A stretch of DNA of 64,000 bases from Rhabdochlamydiaceae bacterium (GTDB lineage: Bacteria; Chlamydiota; Chlamydiia; Chlamydiales; Rhabdochlamydiaceae): positions 83,626 to 147,625 of the forward strand of contig JAIETG010000019.1 in the NCBI GenBank assembly GCA_019745395.1, read 5' to 3'. Each line of letters opens with the position of its first letter. The stretch's first letter is position 1. Under the pieces are notes generated by a model. The model saw nothing but the letters and a program-made list of their open reading frames with translations, was not told the origin of the DNA and did no database searches. The translations under genes were made by a program, and so were the position numbers. Below, one piece after another: positions 59,338 through 64,000 of this stretch.

Positions 59338-60701
59338 TGCTCTCTCCCTACAAGAGCAAAAGATCCTCCCACTGCATGGAGTAGCTCAATTCTTGCTTTT
59401 TTATAGTGGTGTAAAGCTCGTATTTGCTCAATGTTTGCTTGGATTTCATTTTCTTTAAGATCGAGAAGGCCATAGGCTCCGAGTGTCATGACATTGTAGT
59501 GAGTCTGCCCAGCCATGATCTGTTTTTCAAGATTGGGAAGGATCTTTATGTTTAGGTCTTCTAACTGAGATCGATATTTATGAGCTGTCTTATAAAATTC
59601 TCTGACTTCGGAACAAGCCTGCACAGCTTTAGAGAGAAGTCTTTTTTGCGCCTGCTCTAGCTGAGAATTATATTTCTTTTTTTCGCCCTGGCCATGGTTG
59701 AAGATAGGAATTTGAAGGTCAATGGATGGTCCTGTCGTTGTAAATCCTTCCGGCTGCATTTCTGAAGAGACTCCTATCAGAAGATTAGAATAGGTCCACC
59801 AAGCTTTTAGTTTTGCTCTTTGTGCAATGGCATGAACTTCACGACGGATAGCTTCGACATCAAGCCTGTTTTCGACAGCTGCCTGTTCCATTTGGTATAA
59901 ATCTGGTAGATCGGGTTCTTTGTCTCCATCGAGCTCTCCAGTCATTTTCCAAAAGGCTTCTTTCCCAAAGAGCCCTAAAGTTCGATTCATTTTTTCTCTC
60001 ACAGCTTCCAGATCAGCTTCAAGACCTTTGAGGTTTTCTACAGCATTTTCATATTCAATTTCTCGACTTCTTGCACTGAGAGCATTGATATTTCCCGCCT
60101 TATTTTGCAGACTTGCCAGGGCTGCTGCCATCTGTTTTAGCTCTACGCGTTTCCCCTCTTCTTTGAGCTGCATCTCCAAAGCTTTCATCTCAAGCCAATG
60201 GATCTGTACTTCTTTTACAAGATCGAGAACTCTTTGCCCAATTTGAGATTCAATAACTTTGATCTCAGCTTCAGCGGCTCTTTTGCGAAGTGGGATGAGA
60301 AAAAGATCCAAGAAATTAATCGCTGCATCGAATAAGTTATTTAAACGATAGCTTGACTGGCTAGGAAAGCGGACACTGGCGCTAAAGAATGGATTCTGCA
60401 TGAGCCCCGCTTCCAGCAAATCTGCATAACCGAGCTCAAGGTTTTCATAATAGGCAAACAGATCGGGATTATTGATCAGGGCGAGTTGAACTGCCTTTTC
60501 TTGGGTTAAACCCTCTTGTTGAATTTCTTGTAAGAGTTGCGTTTTAATTTCATTGACTCCATCACGCCAGACGATCTTTTCAGGAATCCGCTCTTCTATA
60601 ACCGTACGAACTGTCTCAAAGGAAGAATCACTCGACCGGACAGAACATCCAGCGAGAAAAAGTCCGCAGAGAAAAAAAGGGCTTAACATGAGTGTGTTCA
60701 T
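59334..60701 (-). CDS. TolC/CusC-like outer-membrane efflux lipoprotein
   Basis: A 455-residue outer-membrane factor. I start at ATG 60701, which gives a clean lipoprotein signal (MLSPFFLCGLFLAGC, Cys19); the frame opens at 60785 with poor signal sequence. Typical OEP helices: LTQEKAVQLALINNPDLFAY, ENLELGYADLLEAGLMQNPF, TTGPSIDLQIPIFNHGQGEK and LEKQIMAGQTHYNVMTLGAY. It would give a heavy-metal RND or MFP efflux pump an exit. No RND or adaptor gene is visible yet; they may lie beyond the window. The gene is first in a two-gene operon with the multicopper oxidase. Confidence 0.88.
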   Translation of the reverse strand: MNTLMLSPFFLCGLFLAGCSVRSSDSSFETVRTVIEERIPEKIVWRDGVNEIKTQLLQEIQQEGLTQEKAVQLALINNPDLFAYYENLELGYADLLEAGLMQNPFFSASVRFPSQSSYRLNNLFDAAINFLDLFLIPLRKRAAEAEIKVIESQIGQRVLDLVKEVQIHWLEMKALEMQLKEEGKRVELKQMAAALASLQNKAGNINALSARSREIEYENAVENLKGLEADLEAVREKMNRTLGLFGKEAFWKMTGELDGDKEPDLPDLYQMEQAAVENRLDVEAIRREVHAIAQRAKLKAWWTYSNLLIGVSSEMQPEGFTTTGPSIDLQIPIFNHGQGEKKKYNSQLEQAQKRLLSKAVQACSEVREFYKTAHKYRSQLEDLNIKILPNLEKQIMAGQTHYNVMTLGAYGLLDLKENEIQANIEQIRALHHYKKARIELLHAVGGSFALVGREQ

Positions 60702-60841
60702 ACCTTTCCCATATCGAAAATAGGAGAGAAAAACAAGGAAATAAGTAAAATAATTTTTAAAATCCGACATGTACTTCTTGTACAAAAAGTAAAAAGCCCA
60801 TATTTTAAAGAAAGACCTTCATCAACCAAAAGGAGCCTTAT

Positions 60842-60976
60842 ATGAAAAAGATTTTTCTAGCTTTTATCGCAGTTAGCCTGGGACTCATTTCTTTTGCCTC
60901 TGCTAAAGACTGCGGCTGCAAAGGATCAGCTGAGAAATGCACTTGTACTGAATGTCATTGCCCCTCCTGTAAGTAA
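60842..60976 (+). CDS. Tiny secreted cysteine-rich (metallothionein-like) peptide
   Basis: I found this 44-residue frame by hand; AAGGAG lies six bases ahead of ATG 60842. A good signal peptide (MKKIFLAFIAVSLGLISFAS) leaves about 22 residues that contain seven cysteines and one His: KDCGCKGSAEKCTCTEC, then HCPSCK. C-x-C and C-x2-C pairs of this kind bind Cu(I), Zn or Cd. Divergent from the CusC-like gene and ahead of the metal ATPases, so a periplasmic metal scavenger or sensor is likely. Confidence 0.72.
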   Translation: MKKIFLAFIAVSLGLISFASAKDCGCKGSAEKCTCTECHCPSCK

Positions 60977-61002
60977 GATCAGAAATTGCCATAGGATGTG
61001 AA

Positions 61003-61326
61003 ATGAAAATTCAAAAGATCATAGGCCTCATTACGATGGCTTGCTGTAGTTATTTTGGCTCTGTGCATGCGGAAAATTCTCAAGATTTAGATGGGATTGT
61101 AGCAGCCAGTCCCCCTTATGAAAGACATCATTACAAGAAAGAGTGTAAGAACTTTTCAGAAGAGACAAAAAGATTTTCTGACAAATTGAACGATTCTAAC
61201 TTAAAGACATTTTGTGAAGACTTTAACGATGCGCAGAGGCAACAGGCGATGCAAATGGCTAGTCAAAAGGGTATGAATATGACACCGGACCAAGCTGTCG
61301 AAATGGTTGCAGCAAAAAAGAAATAA
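61003..61326 (+). CDS. Small exported protein of the metal module
   Basis: A 107-residue protein with a signal peptide (MKIQKIIGLITMACCSYFGS, cleaved near VHA). The mature part is helical and charged: CKNFSEETKRFSDKLNDSNL, KTFCEDFNDAQRQQAMQMAS and QKGMNMTPDQAVEMV. It has two cysteines, a HH pair (YERHHYKKEC) and several Met that could bind metal. No known family is recognised. Located 26 bases after the cysteine-rich peptide and 38 bases before the ATPase, probably in one operon. Confidence 0.72.
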   Translation: MKIQKIIGLITMACCSYFGSVHAENSQDLDGIVAASPPYERHHYKKECKNFSEETKRFSDKLNDSNLKTFCEDFNDAQRQQAMQMASQKGMNMTPDQAVEMVAAKKK

Positions 61327-61364
61327 AAAATCTAAGAAAACCCTATTTATAGCTGGAGTTTACC

Positions 61365-63245
61365 ATAAAGCTTTTACAAGACACTAAATTTCGGTGGTTG
61401 CTATTTTCTTTATTCGTTGTGGGGATACTTGAGGCCCTGTCACTTTCCGGTTTTAAGTTACCTACGTTCATCGCCTTTCCTTTTTATCTTCTTGTCATCA
61501 TCTTGATAGGTCATAAAACAATACTTGATGGTTTAAAATCTCTCATTCGTCTTAATTTCAAAAGCATAAATTTACTAATAGTTATTGCAGCTATTGGAGC
61601 CTTTTATTTAGAGAAATATGTCGAGGCTGCCATCGTAGTTGTCCTATTCAATCTAGCTGAAAAATTAGAAGAACATGGGATAGAAACAAGCAAAGAAGCA
61701 CTCCGATCTTTAGCTGAAAAGATGCCTAAAACGGCTTTTATTAAAAAACTGGACCGCTCTGTTCCAGTGGAAGAGGTCGATGTTGATGATATTATCATCA
61801 TAAAGCCAGGAGAAATGATCCCGCTAGATGGCATCGTTACCCTTGGGTTTACGGCGGTAGATGAGGCTGCCATTACGGGAGAGCCTATTCCAAAAGATAA
61901 AATGTCTGGCGACTCAGTTTTTGCGGGCACTTTAAATAAACAGGGATATATCGAAGTCCGAGTGACAAAAAAGGCCAAAAATACGACTTTGGCAAAAATC
62001 CAAGAAATTACATCGCAAGCTTTTCAACTAAAAGCTAAAACACACAAATTCATCGAGGCGTTTTCTTCTTACTACACTCCGACTATAGTTCTATTGGCTT
62101 TTCTTTGGATGACTATACCCCCTTATTTTTTCTCCGTCCCTTTCCGCCAGAGTTTGCAAGAAGCATTATCTCTGCTCGTGATTGCATGTCCTTGTGCTTT
62201 GGTGATTTCAACTCCTGTATCCATCTATTCTGCAATTGGAAATGCAGCTAAACAGGGCATTCTGATCAAGGGCGGACGATTTCTTGAGGCAATGGGAAAA
62301 ATTAAGGCAATTGCGCTAGACAAGACCCGTACCTTGACCTTTGGAAACCCTGTTGTCACAGACGTAATATCCTTAGGAAATCAGACAAGAGAGCAGCTTT
62401 TAAGCTGTGCGGCGGGAATTGAAACCCAATCAGAACACCCCTTAGCACAAAGTATTGTAAAAGCCGCTCAAGAAGAAAATCTTGCTTTGCATCCTATAGA
62501 AAACTTTCAAATTAAAGTGGGTAAAGGAGCACAGGCTGATTGCCTCGTCTGCGAAGATAAACATCACTGCATAGGGAAGTTAGAGTTTATTTTAGAAGAA
62601 CATCGAGTCCCAGATACAGTTTTAGAAAAAATTAGCCTATTACAGAATGAAGGCAAAACAGCGATCGTGATTTGTACCCATAAAGAGGTTGAAGGGGTTA
62701 TTGGATTGCAGGATAAAATCCGCCCGGAAAGCGCGCAAGTGATAGAAGATCTCAAAAAAATGGGAATTACTCCAATCATGTTGACGGGCGATCATAAAAC
62801 CTCAGCATTTGCAGTCGCCCAGAAAGTTGGGATCCAAGAGGTAAAAGCAAATCTGCTGCCAGAAGACAAAGCGCAAGCTATCCGAGAACTTTTATCTCAG
62901 TATACTGCTGTCGCAATGGTAGGAGATGGAATCAATGACGCACCCGCTCTAGCACTTGCAAACGTTGGAATCACTATGAGTGACTTAGGAAGCGATACAG
63001 CAATTGAAACCGCTTCGATCGTGATTTTAAATGACCACTTGAATCGTCTCCCATTTTTAGTGCGTCTTGGCAGGAAAAGCATTCAGACAATCCGAATCAA
63101 CACGCTTCTAGCCATAGCTGTAAAATTAACTTTTATCTCACTTGCCTTAATAGGGATGAGTAACTTAGCTTTAGCGATTTTTGCAGACGTGGGGATGACA
63201 GTGATTGTCATTCTGCATAGTTTCAGACTCTCCAAAGTGACGTAG
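61365..63245 (+). CDS. Zn/Cd-type P1B ATPase with DKTR instead of DKTG and a possible ATA start
   Basis: A 626-residue heavy-metal pump lacking the N-terminal metal-binding domain. It has the CPC motif IACPCALVIST, the A-domain TGEPIPKD, MLTGDHKTSAFAVAQKVGIQ and the hinge VGDGINDAPALA; the late helix keeps the AIFADVGMTVIVIL segment of Zn/Cd pumps. The phosphorylation site reads DKTRTLT: the near-invariant Gly is Arg (codon CGT, 62328-62330). No ATG suits the start. TTG 61398 has no ribosome binding site, but ATA 61365 has GGAG six bases ahead and adds KLLQDTKFRW. The pump may be inactive unless the sequence is in error. Confidence 0.85.
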   Translation: MKLLQDTKFRWLLFSLFVVGILEALSLSGFKLPTFIAFPFYLLVIILIGHKTILDGLKSLIRLNFKSINLLIVIAAIGAFYLEKYVEAAIVVVLFNLAEKLEEHGIETSKEALRSLAEKMPKTAFIKKLDRSVPVEEVDVDDIIIIKPGEMIPLDGIVTLGFTAVDEAAITGEPIPKDKMSGDSVFAGTLNKQGYIEVRVTKKAKNTTLAKIQEITSQAFQLKAKTHKFIEAFSSYYTPTIVLLAFLWMTIPPYFFSVPFRQSLQEALSLLVIACPCALVISTPVSIYSAIGNAAKQGILIKGGRFLEAMGKIKAIALDKTRTLTFGNPVVTDVISLGNQTREQLLSCAAGIETQSEHPLAQSIVKAAQEENLALHPIENFQIKVGKGAQADCLVCEDKHHCIGKLEFILEEHRVPDTVLEKISLLQNEGKTAIVICTHKEVEGVIGLQDKIRPESAQVIEDLKKMGITPIMLTGDHKTSAFAVAQKVGIQEVKANLLPEDKAQAIRELLSQYTAVAMVGDGINDAPALALANVGITMSDLGSDTAIETASIVILNDHLNRLPFLVRLGRKSIQTIRINTLLAIAVKLTFISLALIGMSNLALAIFADVGMTVIVILHSFRLSKVT

Positions 63246-63281
63246 CAATCATGAGTGCAAAAAAGTTTTTAAAGGATGATC

Positions 63282-64000
63282 ATGAAACCCAAACCTCATT
63301 GTTGCTCTTCTTCTCAGCATTCTTCTTCTGATAAAACAAATAGCATTCCTCCTTCCAATTCCCCTATTGAATACACTTGCCCCATGCATCCTCAAATTAC
63401 ACAACCTAAACCAGGAAGCTGTCCTATTTGCGGGATGGCATTGGAACCCAAATTCTTTACAGCAGAAAAAGAGGAAAACATAGAGCTGAGGGAAATGACT
63501 TTGCGTTTTTGGGTAGGCCTTTTGTTAACATTCCCCATCCTATTTTTGACCATGCTAGGTCCTCTTTTCTCACTGAGCTTCTCGACCTCTACGAGTCTAT
63601 GGATTCAAGCAGCCCTTGCAACACCCGTAGTTCTTTGGGGCGGATGGCCGTTTTTTACACGCGGCTATAGCTCTATTATCAACCGCAATTTAAATATGTT
63701 TACCTTGATCAGCATTGGTGTGGGAGCAGCTTATCTCTATAGTATGATTGCTGCATTCTGGCCTTCGATCTTTCCTCCATCTTTTCAGGAGAAAGGCAAT
63801 CAAATCCCCGTCTATTTTGAGGCGGCTAGTGTGATCACTGTCTTAGTTCTCTTAGGCCAGGTTTTAGAGCTAAGGGCTAGGGACAGAACAAGCCATGCGA
63901 TTCGAGCTCTTCTAAACTTAGCACCTAAAACAGCGCGGATTATTTTGGCAGATAAAAGTGAAAAAGATATCCCCCTTGAAGAGGTCAAAAAAGGAGACAT
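63282..64000 (+). CDS. Copper-type P1B ATPase, N-terminal part, cut by the window edge
   Basis: ATG 63282 has AAAGG six bases ahead and the frame is open to base 64000 (239 codons). The N-terminus is His/Ser/Cys-rich ([13 protein letters not shown]), followed by a heavy-metal-binding zinc-ribbon-like motif ([20 protein letters not shown] then ICGMAL, about 31-54), as found in many Cu/Ag ATPases. Then come the first membrane segments ([60 protein letters not shown]) and the start of the actuator domain. The catalytic parts lie beyond the edge. Confidence 0.88.
   Translation, partial: MKPKPHCCSSSQHSSSDKTNSIPPSNSPIEYTCPMHPQITQPKPGSCPICGMALEPKFFTAEKEENIELREMTLRFWVGLLLTFPILFLTMLGPLFSLSFSTSTSLWIQAALATPVVLWGGWPFFTRGYSSIINRNLNMFTLISIGVGAAYLYSMIAAFWPSIFPPSFQEKGNQIPVYFEAASVITVLVLLGQVLELRARDRTSHAIRALLNLAPKTARIILADKSEKDIPLEEVKKGD

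Larger units (their letters stand above)
51146..64000 (+). mobile_element. Integrative element inserted at tRNA-Tyr, right end outside the window
   Basis: It begins at the tRNA-Tyr 3' fragment, with the tyrosine integrase facing inward. It then carries a small conserved protein, a DNA-binding protein, a primase-helicase, palindromic repeats, an AbiE toxin-antitoxin system and a heavy-metal module running off the right edge. The geometry places the chromosome to the left and predicts a complete minus-strand tRNA-Tyr at the far right end. No conjugation genes are seen within the window. Confidence 0.72.

Overview
This is a gene-dense stretch of an AT-rich bacterial chromosome. The genes suggest an intracellular bacterium. 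Evidence for this includes several proteins with paired hydrophobic segments like inclusion-membrane proteins, an autotransporter, decayed outer-membrane protein fragments, an ATAD3-like AAA ATPase, small cysteine-rich secreted proteins and many lineage-specific exported proteins. I favour an environmental member of the Chlamydiota (a Chlamydia-like organism). That is inference from gene style; no rRNA or other decisive taxonomic marker lies in the window.

Layout. 1-10 kb: a partial membrane protein, an exported FKBP isomerase, an exported RidA, a tight four-gene operon (GMC oxidoreductase, EamA transporter, SMP-30 lactonase, pterin dehydratase), a HIT protein, and a TPP riboswitch ahead of three genes not known for thiamine metabolism. 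10-20 kb: an ABC-2 exporter, an ATAD3-like ATPase divergent from a large helical protein, ExoD, a DUF948/YtxH stress operon and a DEAD-box helicase. 20-31 kb: YqeY, exported amine oxidase, a CheD/CNF-like deamidase paired with an exported 2-oxoglutarate dioxygenase, sulfatase, an Inc-like protein, a frameshifted DUF1761 gene and a GH63-like glucosidase. 31-51 kb: an accessory region with a 14-cysteine secreted protein, an EndoU-like protein, an autotransporter with an exported ATP-grasp protein, two TetR regulators with palindromic operators beside their divergent targets, a collagen-like protein and a partly duplicated exported kinase.

From 51.1 kb to the right edge is an integrative element. 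It starts at a 3' fragment of tRNA-Tyr and continues with a tyrosine integrase, a small DNA-binding protein, a Toprim-primase/RepA-like helicase, an array of four palindromic repeats, an AbiE toxin-antitoxin pair and a heavy-metal module: CusC-like outer membrane factor, multicopper oxidase fused to DUF2231, cysteine-rich peptide, Zn/Cd-type ATPase and the start of a copper-type ATPase. The far end and the intact tRNA-Tyr are predicted beyond base 64000.

The most interesting themes are these. (1) A TPP riboswitch controls unknown membrane and exported proteins. (2) At least seven enzymes from normally cytosolic families carry Sec-type signal peptides. (3) A CheD/CNF-like deamidase and an ATAD3-like ATPase are candidate host-interaction factors. 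(4) A four-unit palindromic array follows the element's primase-helicase. Several genes also carry odd features: possible ATT and ATA start codons, a DKTG-to-DKTR change in a P-type ATPase, and a homopolymer frameshift.
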